A stretch of DNA of 64,000 nucleotides from positions 1 to 64,000 of the forward strand of contig JAFQCH010000042.1 of NCBI GenBank assembly GCA_017416485.1, written 5' to 3'. The first letter of the stretch is position 1; every line of letters begins with the position of its first letter. The notes beneath the pieces are model-generated. The model was not told where the DNA came from. It searched no databases and was given only the letters and a program-made list of their open reading frames with translations. Origin of the DNA: Clostridia bacterium (GTDB taxonomy: Bacteria > Bacillota > Clostridia > Oscillospirales > Acutalibacteraceae). Made by a program: the position numbers and the translations under genes. Positions 52,745-60,628 of the stretch are shown here, piece after piece.

Positions 52745-52773
52745 ATTATATCATTGCTATTGTGTATTTTCAA
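52745..52773 (-). promoter_or_regulatory. Promoter of leader RNA copy 2 and protease gene
   Basis: Minus strand TTGAAA (52773-52768), 17-base spacer, TATAAT (52750-52745). The first P1 base at 52738 is 7 bases past the -10. Confidence 0.8.
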
Positions 52774-52843
52774 GCATTTTATTTTAATTTTCAGTTGCAT
52801 ATTCAATGAACTCTGATGTTTTGTGGGGCAAAAAACAAAAAAA

Positions 52844-52863
52844 AACACCTGAAAACAGGTGTT
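52844..52863 (-). terminator. Terminator after DUF4234/SHOCT gene
   Basis: AACACCTG, AAAA loop, CAGGTGTT (52844-52863), followed on the minus strand by a long T-run. Confidence 0.85.
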
Positions 52864-52883
52864 GATTTTTTATTTTTTCTGCC

Positions 52884-54119
52884 TTAAAACTGATTCAGAA
52901 CTTTCTGCTTTTTGTCTTTGAATTCTTCGTCAGTCAGGATGCCCATTGCGCGCAGTTGTTTGAGTGCCTGCAGGAGGGTGACGGTGTCGATTTTGTCTTC
53001 CTTTTCCTCCTGCTTTGCCTGTTCGGGCTGTTCGGAATTGACCTTTACGGGTGTTTCCTTTGCCTGTTTGCGGTCTTCTTCGTTCTGCAGGGCGGCTGCG
53101 GAAACGGTCTGGTCGAGTCTGCGGGCGATGCGGTTGAAGTCTTTCTGCATCATGGCAACAGCAAAAACGGAAAGTCCGCAAAGGGTGAACAGCACATAGA
53201 ATGCACCGTTGTCGGGCAGGTGAATGTTAAGCTTTTTGGCATCGTCCGAAATCTTTTTGCCGTTTTTACGCATCCAATACAGAATATAAAACGGAATAAG
53301 CGCAATTTTTGCAACTTCCTTGCCGCAGGCCTTGTTTTCACCCGCAAGCAGGCGGATTTTTTTGCAAAGACGAGCAAGCCACACAAGCTGATAAACACCG
53401 AAGGTCATCACGGAAATGATGACACAGGCGGTGATGTCTTCATATTCACACAGCTCTTCGGGGATGTCACCGTCTTCCCATTCGGGGCAGAACTGATCAG
53501 GCGTGCCTGCAAACACACGGTGCGCAGCGGCGCGTTCAAGCATCGGGAATTCCAACGACATAACAAATGCCGCCATACCGAGATAGAAAAACGCTTCGGG
53601 CAGAACTTCACTTGTGACACTGCGGTCAATCACAGCGCAAACCACACGAACGGCAACACTTATAAGCAAAGCACCTACACTTGTGAATGCGGCGGCAAAG
53701 GGCTTTTTGATTTTTCCCGTAAGTGTCAGGAACAACACAAGCAGGAAAGCCAACGGCAATGCCACACGGCAGACCGCCCACAGGATTGCCGTTGTGCCGA
53801 CAAACAGTTCGGCACGGATGAAATACAGCAGTTGGTCAAACGCATACACAAGCATTAACGCGGGGGTCAACAGCATCAGTCGTGCATCCGCCTTGCGCAC
53901 AAGAATTGCCATAATGAGCATCGACAGCGGCACCGCCAATGCGATCAGGCGAAGCACAAGCAAAAATCCGCCCGCAAAAAAGTCGGGGCTCATGCGCAGG
54001 AAAATGCCGATGTTTTCATCAAATCCGAATTCAAATGCCACCGCAAACAGCGACAGCACCGCACATGCAACGGTGATGGCAGGTAAAATTTTAATAACGG
54101 GACGTTCTTTTTCTTTCAA
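52884..54119 (-). CDS. DUF4234-type membrane protein with SHOCT-like C-terminus
   Basis: 411 residues from TTG 54119, with GAGGAG 9 bases upstream; the longer ATG frame overlaps mutY and is rejected. Several N-terminal hydrophobic helices (about 10-220), a DUF4234-like part (ITACVIISVMTFGVYQLVWL, IALIPFYILYWMRKNGKKI), then a Gln/Glu/Lys-rich linker. It ends with a SHOCT-type motif, LLQALKQLRAMGILTDEEFK followed by DKKQKVLNQF. Function unknown. 43 bases after mutY. Related in its DUF4234 part to the 62403-63311 protein. Confidence 0.75.
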   Translation of the reverse strand: MKEKERPVIKILPAITVACAVLSLFAVAFEFGFDENIGIFLRMSPDFFAGGFLLVLRLIALAVPLSMLIMAILVRKADARLMLLTPALMLVYAFDQLLYFIRAELFVGTTAILWAVCRVALPLAFLLVLFLTLTGKIKKPFAAAFTSVGALLISVAVRVVCAVIDRSVTSEVLPEAFFYLGMAAFVMSLEFPMLERAAAHRVFAGTPDQFCPEWEDGDIPEELCEYEDITACVIISVMTFGVYQLVWLARLCKKIRLLAGENKACGKEVAKIALIPFYILYWMRKNGKKISDDAKKLNIHLPDNGAFYVLFTLCGLSVFAVAMMQKDFNRIARRLDQTVSAAALQNEEDRKQAKETPVKVNSEQPEQAKQEEKEDKIDTVTLLQALKQLRAMGILTDEEFKDKKQKVLNQF

Positions 54120-54162
54120 GGAAAAACACTCCTCTCCGATTCTGTTTGTATGAAAATTGATT

Positions 54163-55227
54163 TTATATAGTCTGTTCCCCGAGGGCAATATCGCGGTATA
54201 CAGCAAAAGCCGACGGCAAGGCATAAACACTTTGCAACTCTTTTGCATCGGCGGTGACACAAGCGGGATTTTCCGTTGTACCGTCGAGCAGATAGCCGAT
54301 CATGTGCCACTCTTTGTGTGTGAAGATATGAACAGCCGCGGGCAAGGCACGCACGCGAAGCGGTTCAAACCCGAGATTGCGGGCAAAGTCGATGGCTTGC
54401 TTTTCATTCAGATGACCGCCTGCATTCGGAAACTCCCACAAGCCCGCAAGCAAGCCTTTTTCAGGGCGTTTGCGCAGGATGAATCTGCCGTTTTCGCGAA
54501 GCAGAAATACCGTATGCTCTTCCCTTTTTCGCGCGGGCTTTGCAGAATGATAAGGCAAAACAGCCGCCGTGCCGTTCTGTTTTGCAAGACACCACGCGGC
54601 AACAGGACAGTTTTCACATTTCACATCCCCGCCGGGCAGACAGACCGTTGCACCGAGTTCAAACAAGGACTGCGTGAAAGCGGAAACATCCGTCTGCGGG
54701 ATCATCTGCAAAACCGTTTCTTCGGCTTGTTTTTTGACCGCATTCTGTGCAATATCGGCATGGCTGTTGTAAAGACGGGACAGCACACGAAGAACATTGC
54801 CGTCCACAGCGGGTGCGGGCACACCGAATGCGATGGATGCAACGGCACCTGCGGTATAACTACCGATGCCGGGCAAAGTTTTCAGCACTGCGGGATCCGA
54901 CGGCATTACACCGCCGAAGTCTTCCACCAAGCGCACGGCACATTTTTTCATATTGCGCACACGGCTGTAATAGCCAAGCCCTTCCCAGAGTTTATGCAAA
55001 AAATCATCATCGGCGGCGGCAAGACTCTGCACATCGGGCAAGGCTTGCAAAAAACGCGCAAAATAAGGCTTTACCGCTTCCACACGAGTCTGCTGCAACA
55101 TAATTTCGGACACCCACACACGGTAGGGGGTCACATCTTTTCGCCACGGCAGATCGCGGGCATTTTCTTTATACCATGCAACCAATGCCAAGGATACTTC
55201 CGGCACCGGCACCTGAAAAAAACTCAT
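54163..55227 (-). CDS. mutY: A/G-specific adenine DNA glycosylase
   Basis: 354 residues. Removes adenine mispaired with 8-oxoguanine. EIMLQQTRVEAVKPYFARFL (catalytic Glu region), HhH motif LPGIGSYTAGAVASIAFG with catalytic Asp in PAVDGNVLRVLSRLY. 4Fe-4S loop C-x7-C-x2-C-x5-C (CLPGGDVKCENCPVAAWC). A C-terminal NUDIX-like 8-oxoG recognition domain lies at about 230-354 (ENGRFILRKRPEKGLLAGLW, EFPN). Ribosome site weak. First gene of a unit with the DUF4234 gene. Confidence 0.96.
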   Translation of the reverse strand: MSFFQVPVPEVSLALVAWYKENARDLPWRKDVTPYRVWVSEIMLQQTRVEAVKPYFARFLQALPDVQSLAAADDDFLHKLWEGLGYYSRVRNMKKCAVRLVEDFGGVMPSDPAVLKTLPGIGSYTAGAVASIAFGVPAPAVDGNVLRVLSRLYNSHADIAQNAVKKQAEETVLQMIPQTDVSAFTQSLFELGATVCLPGGDVKCENCPVAAWCLAKQNGTAAVLPYHSAKPARKREEHTVFLLRENGRFILRKRPEKGLLAGLWEFPNAGGHLNEKQAIDFARNLGFEPLRVRALPAAVHIFTHKEWHMIGYLLDGTTENPACVTADAKELQSVYALPSAFAVYRDIALGEQTI

Positions 55228-55293
55228 ACATCACACTCTGAAAAAAATATTATTACTTATTATAGCACACCTTTCCTTTAAAAGCAATTAAAA

Positions 55294-55359
55294 AAACAGG
55301 TATTGCGCACTTCACAAGGAGAAGGTCACAAACCTCATGAAGTGCACATAATCCTGTTT
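55294..55359 (-). terminator. Long hairpin terminator after HExxH gene
   Basis: AAACAGG-TATTGCGCACTTCA pairs with TGAAGTGCACATAA-TCCTGTTT in an imperfect stem of about 20 bp. On the minus strand it is followed by T-rich sequence. Confidence 0.65.
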
Positions 55360-55363
55360 CGAA

Positions 55364-55585
55364 TCAGAGCAGAGCCGCCAGGGTGCGTTCAATGGCACAG
55401 GCACTCGCCTCTTTGTAAAAATCATTTCTGTGAATGTGCATCTGCTCGTGCCGCAGACTTCGCCGCTGCTGTTCGGCAGAAAGACGACAGTTCAGATAAA
55501 CATTATAGTCCCCTTCGGAATCGGGAATGGTGAAAGCCCGCACACCGACAGGCATGGGCAACAAGCGGATAATAATTTCGTTCAA
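55364..55585 (-). CDS. Small HExxH (ImmA/IrrE-like) peptidase
   Basis: 73 residues from TTG 55585 (AAGGAG 6-7 bases upstream; the ATG at 55609 has none). Ends with a zinc-peptidase helix SLRHEQMHIHRNDFY (HEQMH) preceded by a strand-rich YNVYLNCRLSAEQQR segment. Short members of the ImmA/IrrE family occur with XRE repressors on phages and integrative elements, where the peptidase cleaves the repressor. Lies 27 bases after the XRE gene, same transcript. Activity inferred from context. Confidence 0.75.
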   Translation of the reverse strand: MNEIIIRLLPMPVGVRAFTIPDSEGDYNVYLNCRLSAEQQRRSLRHEQMHIHRNDFYKEASACAIERTLAALL

Positions 55586-55612
55586 CTTTTTCTCCTTATA
55601 TAAAATCATTAG

Positions 55613-55951
55613 TTACGATTGCGCGATCAGCGCATTGACAACCTTTAAAATGGTATCCAGTTCTTCCGCACTTGCTTTTGCAGACAAATCAAACAGCATA
55701 CGGCGCTTGCGAAAAATTTCATCCCGCATGTAATCCACCGCTTCTTCCTGAGGGACGGGCATTAAACTGTCTACGGAAATATCAAAATATGCGGCAATGG
55801 CGCGCAAGGTTTTTGCGCTGAGCTGTTTGGTGCGCCCCATTTTCAGTTCCGTAAAAACAGAACTGCGCACACCGATTTCGCCGGCCAGAACCGACAGTTT
55901 TATGCCGCGTTCATCGCAAAGCGATTTAATTCTTAAATAGGTTGCGTCCAT
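55613..55951 (-). CDS. XRE-family repressor of phage-like switch
   Basis: 112 residues. HTH at 4-62: IKSLCDERGIKLSVLAGEIG, VFTELKMGRTKQLSAKTLRA, IAAYFDISVDSLM. C-terminal helical tail (75-112) for dimerisation. Transcribed from a near-perfect promoter (56074-56102) whose spacer carries an operator-like half palindrome. A divergent promoter carries a full TTACAGAATTCTGTAA site, so autoregulation and control of the divergent gene are likely. Followed by the HExxH gene. Confidence 0.88.
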   Translation of the reverse strand: MDATYLRIKSLCDERGIKLSVLAGEIGVRSSVFTELKMGRTKQLSAKTLRAIAAYFDISVDSLMPVPQEEAVDYMRDEIFRKRRMLFDLSAKASAEELDTILKVVNALIAQS

Positions 55952-55998
55952 TGCTTTCTCCGTTTTGTCACAAAAATAGGTTTTTTTCAGAAAACCCC

Positions 55999-56027
55999 TT
56001 GACTTTTACAGAATTCTGTAATATTAT
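55999..56027 (+). promoter_or_regulatory. Rightward promoter with operator filling its spacer
   Basis: TTGACT (55999-56004), 17-base spacer, TATTAT (56022-56027). The 16-bp perfect palindrome TTACAGAATTCTGTAA occupies 56006-56021, almost the entire spacer. It would drive the Cys-rich gene at 56182 or a transcript towards it. Confidence 0.75.
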
Positions 56028-56040
56028 CATGTTGTAATTC

Positions 56041-56052
56041 ACAGAATACTGT
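56041..56052. promoter_or_regulatory. Second operator-like site
   Basis: ACAGAATACTGT, one mismatch to the 56006 palindrome core. Its inverted form CAGTATTCTGT occurs at 56126-56136, and CTGTA half-sites lie at 56086-56096 and 56107-56120. Confidence 0.6.
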
Positions 56053-56073
56053 ACAATTATCATCCACAATGCA

Positions 56074-56102
56074 AGTATAATACATTTTTCTGTATTTGTC
56101 AA
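56074..56102 (-). promoter_or_regulatory. Leftward promoter of XRE-HExxH unit
   Basis: Minus strand TTGACA (56102-56097), 17-base spacer, TATACT (56079-56074). The spacer includes TACAG-AAAA-ATGTA, similar to the operator. Confidence 0.75.
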
Positions 56103-56181
56103 TAGGATTTACTGTATATTTTTGTCAGTATTCTGTATTTTTAAAAAAAAGCGGAAGAAAAACCGCAGACAGGGAGGAAAA

Positions 56182-56403
56182 ATGTCTAACAAAACAGAAG
56201 AAACCAACATTCAGTGTCCGTTTTACCTACGCTCCACGGACTTTCGCATCTGTTGCGAAGGGTACCTGCCCAACACCAGCATGATCACTTCTTTTCCCGA
56301 CAAAAAAAGCGCCGCCCACCACATGAAAGCGTGTTGCTTCCGGGTAGACGGCGGCGATTGCCAATTTGCAAAGATGCTGTTCAGAAAATATGAAGATGAT
56401 TAG
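56182..56403 (+). CDS. Small Cys-rich phage-type protein
   Basis: 73 residues from ATG 56182 (GGGAGG upstream). Pattern CPFYLRSTDFRICCEGYLPN then HHMKACC and a CQF near the end resembles the small zinc-ribbon-like proteins next to repressors or sigma-like regulators in Firmicutes phages. Divergent from the XRE repressor across the operator cluster, so probably its regulated target. Its stop TAG overlaps the stop TAA of the convergent DUF1292 gene (56400-56403). Confidence 0.75.
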   Translation: MSNKTEETNIQCPFYLRSTDFRICCEGYLPNTSMITSFPDKKSAAHHMKACCFRVDGGDCQFAKMLFRKYEDD

Positions 56404-56690
56404 TCTTTAAAATACTGTTCTTTGAAAATTTCAAAAACGGCATCAATGGTTTCATCGTCTTCAATGCCGATGTAGTTGTCATATTCGGGATCGTCCAGAT
56501 CTTCGACCACTTCAAGAACATACAGCATTTCCTCATTCGGTTCACCAACTTCGGGCAGAGGCAGAAGCACAATGAAATCACGATTGTCATATTCAACCGT
56601 ATCAATAATTTCATAGCGTTCCTTGTTGCCTTCTTCATCGTGCAGAACAAGAATATTTTCATCTTCGGGCTGTTTTTTGTTGTTGCTCAT
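56400..56690 (-). CDS. DUF1292 family protein
   Basis: 96 residues, very acidic. NILVLHDEEGNKERYEIIDT followed by IVLLPLPEVGEPNEEMLYVL is the DUF1292 pattern; function unknown, widespread in Firmicutes, often near yqgF/alaS. That neighbourhood is not seen here. Possibly cotranscribed from upstream; good ribosome site AAAGGAG. Overlapping convergent stop with the Cys-rich gene and no terminator between. Confidence 0.9.
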   Translation of the reverse strand: MSNNKKQPEDENILVLHDEEGNKERYEIIDTVEYDNRDFIVLLPLPEVGEPNEEMLYVLEVVEDLDDPEYDNYIGIEDDETIDAVFEIFKEQYFKD

Positions 56691-56709
56691 GTTATAACTC
56701 CTTTATTGA

Positions 56710-58227
56710 TTATTCATTATTATTTGGCACAAAAACAGGCTCCAGGCCGACAGAGGCGCGCAGAGTCAGTCTTGCATCGCCCGCATCAATATCCCCATCG
56801 CCGTCACGGTCTGCGGCAAACAGAGCGTTGCCGACAAGCGTTTCAAGCCCGACACTGTTGCGCAGAATCAGCCTTGCATCGGCAGCGGTGATTTTTCCGT
56901 CCAGATCCGCATCACCGTTCAAATAGCCCGTCATAGTCACATATATGGTATAGGTGATGCTGTATTCACCGTAGCGCAGTTCAACAGTCTTTTCACCGCA
57001 GGTTGCGGTGTCAAAGGAATACACTTCCCAGTTGGTCAGCTCCGCTTTGGTTCCGCTGTTGTAAATACCGTTCACAACCGTGTTTGTTCCGTCAAAAATG
57101 GCTCCCTGCATATAAACCGTTCTGCCGGGATCTGCCAATTCAATACCGACCAGTGTCGGCTCGATCATTTCCATTATAATAATTGTTTCAACGCCTTTAT
57201 AGCGCACAACAATCTCATTTTCACCCGGCACTGCCGCATCGGGATCAAAAACCGTTTCGCACGCAGAGCCTGCAACGGTTTCGGTGTCACCGTTTGTGTA
57301 AATCAAAGACAGCACAAGCCCGTTGAGGTTTGGCTTGCGGGTGTCGCTGTAAAAAGTGTTGTTATAAGGCGGTTGCAGAATCTGCAACTGTGCGGGCTGT
57401 TTTTCAACAGCGGTCACGGTGTAAGAAACCGTATGCTCGGGATACAGATAGCCCACCGTTACCGTATGTTCCCCAAGGGAAAGCGCAGTGTCATCAAGCG
57501 GTTTTCCGTCCACCGTAAACGTAAAATCAGGATTGTTCTGCATTTCATCCCATGTGAAAATGCGGTCTGTTCTGCCGTCCAGATACTGCACACGCACGGC
57601 AAGCCCGGCAAGAGAAATGCTTTGGCCTTCCACAAACTGCGTTTGCGCATTGCCTTCCGCGTAAAGCTGTTTCACAGGCACTTTTTCAACCGAAACAGTG
57701 AACGAGGATGTAAAACTTCTGCCGCTTGTAAAAGATTTGTAGTGCACTGTCACGGTTTTTGCGCCGACAGAGTCAAAAACAGGCAGATACAGTGTATAAC
57801 CCGTTATTTCAATTCTATCATTGTTGGCATAAACGGCACAAACAACCATACCTGTTTTGTCAAAGGATTCTTCACCGACAATATAAGTGAGTTTATCGGG
57901 CAGTGAGATTTCAATTCCCACAATATTGTCTTCCGCGTAATCGGCATCCGTTTTTTTCAGATCAGCTAACTTGATCCATCCTCCGACGGAAACAGATTTG
58001 CGATACACATAGCCGTAGCCCAAACGTGTTTGCGTAACCTGCACGACCGTTCCTTTGTAAACTTCGCCGATAACAGTTGCGTCATCGGCGGCATCCGCCC
58101 GCATCGGCGTGCGTTCTGCCGTTACAACATAGGTTTCACCCTCGGCAGCAAATGCTGTGGGCATGATCGGCAACAACAAAAAAATGATCATTAAAATTGC
58201 GCCGATGCGTTTGCATGTTTTTTTCAT
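56710..58227 (-). CDS. Secreted SH3/Ig-like protein with dockerin
   Basis: 505 residues from ATG 58227 (GTGGGG upstream). Signal peptide KRIGAILMIIFLLLPIMPTA. An SH3b-like domain (about 30-95; MRADAADDATVIGEVYKGTV, RKSVSVGGWIKLADL) precedes three to four Big_3-type Ig domains (about 100-430; PDKLTYIVGEESFDKTGMVV and relatives). C-terminal type I dockerin: GDADLDGKITAADARLILRN and DRDGDGDIDAGDARLTLRAS, both ending SVGLE. No enzymatic domain seen; maybe a cell-wall-binding or structural dockerin protein. Confidence 0.88.
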   Translation of the reverse strand: MKKTCKRIGAILMIIFLLLPIMPTAFAAEGETYVVTAERTPMRADAADDATVIGEVYKGTVVQVTQTRLGYGYVYRKSVSVGGWIKLADLKKTDADYAEDNIVGIEISLPDKLTYIVGEESFDKTGMVVCAVYANNDRIEITGYTLYLPVFDSVGAKTVTVHYKSFTSGRSFTSSFTVSVEKVPVKQLYAEGNAQTQFVEGQSISLAGLAVRVQYLDGRTDRIFTWDEMQNNPDFTFTVDGKPLDDTALSLGEHTVTVGYLYPEHTVSYTVTAVEKQPAQLQILQPPYNNTFYSDTRKPNLNGLVLSLIYTNGDTETVAGSACETVFDPDAAVPGENEIVVRYKGVETIIIMEMIEPTLVGIELADPGRTVYMQGAIFDGTNTVVNGIYNSGTKAELTNWEVYSFDTATCGEKTVELRYGEYSITYTIYVTMTGYLNGDADLDGKITAADARLILRNSVGLETLVGNALFAADRDGDGDIDAGDARLTLRASVGLEPVFVPNNNE

Positions 58228-58383
58228 TTTATTCCCCACTTGAAAAGTTTTTATCATATTATACTATTATATCAACGTCCCCGCATTCTGTCAAGAACAC
58301 ACAAACGGAAGTTTTATCCGCAGATAGCAAATATTATATACTGTCGGCTTATTCTGTTAACATATTTGAATCATAAAAAAGGG

Positions 58384-58412
58384 TTGACTTCCCTTTGCGC
58401 TTCATGTAAACT
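58384..58412 (+). promoter_or_regulatory. Promoter of lipoprotein 1
   Basis: TTGACT (58384-58389), 17-base spacer, TAAACT (58407-58412). Confidence 0.65.
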
Positions 58413-58442
58413 GAAAAAAGAATAATAAAGGAGATTTTTGAA

Positions 58443-59369
58443 ATGAAAAAGAGGATGCCTTTTCTGATTGCCGTTCTGAGCCTCTGCCTTGCATTCGGAG
58501 GTTGCATCAGCATCAACAGCGACATTCCCGCCGTGGCAACCGACCCGCAGGGAAATGTTGTCACAAAAGCCGACGGCAACGGGTATATTGTGAATTATTA
58601 TAATGTAAACAACGGCACAAGTGCATTGGCAGACCCGAATGCACAATCGCAACCCGTGCAGCAGACACAGCCGTCCGCAGAAATGCCGGCAACCGTTGCC
58701 CCCGAAAACACAACCGAACAGCAAGGCGGCGCCGTTTCTCTGACAACGGATGAAGAAAAGCTCAACTTCTTCAACATGGCTGTCAACAAGGTCAAGGCAC
58801 AGAATGCCGGATTCAAAAAATCGAAAAAGACCGTCGGCACTGAAATGACGCTGACCAACAACCTTGTCAATGCCATTGCAAACATGATCAAGGATTCCCT
58901 GCTGCCCAACGACACAACCGAAACCGTTGTCAACAAGGGAGAATCAAGCATTGATGTCATGTCTCCGCCCGGACAGACCTTTGTTTCCGCACTGACCACA
59001 TCCGACATTCAGAGCATCACTTGTGAAAACGACGGCGCGAATTATGTGATTACCGTTTATATTCCCGATGCCACCAATCCCGATGCCACGGGCAGTGTGT
59101 ATGCAAAAATATTTGAATTCATCACCGTGGACGACATCATGAATACCTATGCCCCAAACATGAACGCAACGGTGGAACGCGGCAATGTTTTCTTTGATTT
59201 CACAGGTTGTTATGCCAAAGCAACCATTGCGCCCGACGGCACGCTTGTGGGGTATGAAACCTTTGTTAACGGCACCATGCGACTGACAAACGGCAAAATC
59301 CGCGCATTTACAACAGACCTCAGCATTGTTCTGTCCAGCACCACCACTTACACCGCTTTTCAGTGGTAA
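58443..59369 (+). CDS. Lipoprotein 1 of three (hypothetical)
   Basis: 308 residues. Lipoprotein signal with lipobox LAFGGC (Cys at about 21). Thr/Gln/Pro-rich linker (about 55-100). Globular region 100-308 begins DEEKLNFFNMAVNKVKAQNA with conserved order TVGTEMTLTNNLVNAIANMI, NYVITVYIPD and NATVERGNVFFDFTGCYAKA, then APDGTLVGYETFVNGTMRLT. It shares this order with lipoprotein 2, so the two are paralogues. Own promoter. Function unknown; anchored outside the membrane. Confidence 0.8.
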   Translation: MKKRMPFLIAVLSLCLAFGGCISINSDIPAVATDPQGNVVTKADGNGYIVNYYNVNNGTSALADPNAQSQPVQQTQPSAEMPATVAPENTTEQQGGAVSLTTDEEKLNFFNMAVNKVKAQNAGFKKSKKTVGTEMTLTNNLVNAIANMIKDSLLPNDTTETVVNKGESSIDVMSPPGQTFVSALTTSDIQSITCENDGANYVITVYIPDATNPDATGSVYAKIFEFITVDDIMNTYAPNMNATVERGNVFFDFTGCYAKATIAPDGTLVGYETFVNGTMRLTNGKIRAFTTDLSIVLSSTTTYTAFQW

Positions 59370-59425
59370 GACCGCAGATTGCCCTAAATTTATCAGACAA
59401 TTTTAACTTTTTTTAAATTATCCTA

Positions 59426-59454
59426 TTGACAATCGGGCGTTTATGATGTAAATT
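59426..59454 (+). promoter_or_regulatory. Promoter of lipoprotein 2
   Basis: TTGACA (59426-59431), 17-base spacer, TAAATT (59449-59454). Confidence 0.65.
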
Positions 59455-59531
59455 ATTCTTGTATTGCACACTTGCGTGCATCACGTCCGAATCGGAATTT
59501 TCCGATAATAACGAAAGGGGTTTGTCCTGAA

Positions 59532-60494
59532 ATGAAAAAACATATCAGCAAAATAATCGCTATCGTCTGCCTCATCGCCATGATGAGTGCTATGGCTGCA
59601 TGCACGCAGACCATCCAGATCGCATTCGTTGATGCCAACGGCGACGTTTACAATCCGTTTGAAAACATCGGCACCGGCACTGTCAACGTTTACGCCCCCG
59701 GCGGCTCTTCCAACGGCGGCAGTTCTGCCCCCGCAACCAATCCTCCCGCACAGGATACCACCACACCGCCTCCCGCAGCTGATGATACCACTGCTCCTGC
59801 TGCTGATGACACCACTGCTCCCGTAGATGCAGCTCCCGCAGGCGCTCCCACCACCAAGGATGAAATCATTGCTTTCTACAAAGATGCTGCAAACAAGATC
59901 AAGGAAAACGGCATTGCAGGCTACACCAAGAAAGAATGGCAGGTTATCAGCGAAATCAACATCGGTGCAAGCTTCATCAACAGCGCTGTTGAAGGCGTTG
60001 TTGCAGGCTTCATGACCACTGAAGACGAAGCAGGCGAACAGATCAACGCCAAGGATTCCGATGATGCAAAGAACCGCTTCCCCGGCTTCACTCTTACCGA
60101 CAACAGCTTCATCGTAAGCGCCGAATGCACCACCAATGCTGCAGGCAACTACGTCATTAAGATGGTTTGTGCTGATGAAGACACACCGCGCAAAGATGGT
60201 TCCAGCAAACTTGGTCAGGCAACACAGTCCCTCATCTATTGGGAAGATCTTGAAGATACCCTCAAGAATGACCCCACTGTTACCAAGATCCTCAGTGCCT
60301 ATGACGGTGTTCATGTTATCTACGCAGGCTATCAGATCAACGCTGAAATCACTCCCGACGGTCAGTTCGTTTCCATGGAACACATCGGTAACGTTGACAT
60401 CAAGATCGGTTCTGCAACCATTCTTGTTGTTACTATCAAAGACAAGAGCGCTCACCTTATCAACACCTGCAAGTACTACAACTTCCAGTATTGA
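59532..60494 (+). CDS. Lipoprotein 2 of three (hypothetical)
   Basis: 320 residues from ATG 59532 (GAAAGGGG upstream; an in-frame ATG at 59472 has no site). Lipobox SAMAAC with Cys at 23. Linker rich in Ala/Thr/Pro (APATNPPAQDTTTPPPAADD), then a globular domain from about 115: KDEIIAFYKDAANKIKENGI, GNYVIKMVCAD, ITPDGQFVSMEHIGNVDIKI. Paralogue of lipoprotein 1 by domain order. Codon use is notably uniform (GCA/GCT alanine, AAG lysine) as in highly expressed genes. Terminator at 60509-60534. Confidence 0.82.
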   Translation: MKKHISKIIAIVCLIAMMSAMAACTQTIQIAFVDANGDVYNPFENIGTGTVNVYAPGGSSNGGSSAPATNPPAQDTTTPPPAADDTTAPAADDTTAPVDAAPAGAPTTKDEIIAFYKDAANKIKENGIAGYTKKEWQVISEINIGASFINSAVEGVVAGFMTTEDEAGEQINAKDSDDAKNRFPGFTLTDNSFIVSAECTTNAAGNYVIKMVCADEDTPRKDGSSKLGQATQSLIYWEDLEDTLKNDPTVTKILSAYDGVHVIYAGYQINAEITPDGQFVSMEHIGNVDIKIGSATILVVTIKDKSAHLINTCKYYNFQY

Positions 60495-60508
60495 TCAACA
60501 AACAATCA

Positions 60509-60540
60509 ATCCCCTGTCCGAAAGGACAGGGGATTTTTTT
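60509..60540 (+). terminator. Terminator after lipoprotein 2
   Basis: ATCCCCTGTCC, GAAA loop, GGACAGGGGAT (60509-60534), followed by T-run. Confidence 0.9.
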
Positions 60541-60566
60541 TGCGCGAAACTGAATTGAATCTGTAA

Positions 60567-60595
60567 TTGACAATATAGATTTTATGTGCTAAACT
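60567..60595 (+). promoter_or_regulatory. Promoter of lipoprotein 3
   Basis: TTGACA (60567-60572), 17-base spacer, TAAACT (60590-60595), same -10 as lipoprotein 1. Confidence 0.7.
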
Positions 60596-60628
60596 ATTTG
60601 CAGTTTCATTAAGTTAGGAGTATAGCAA

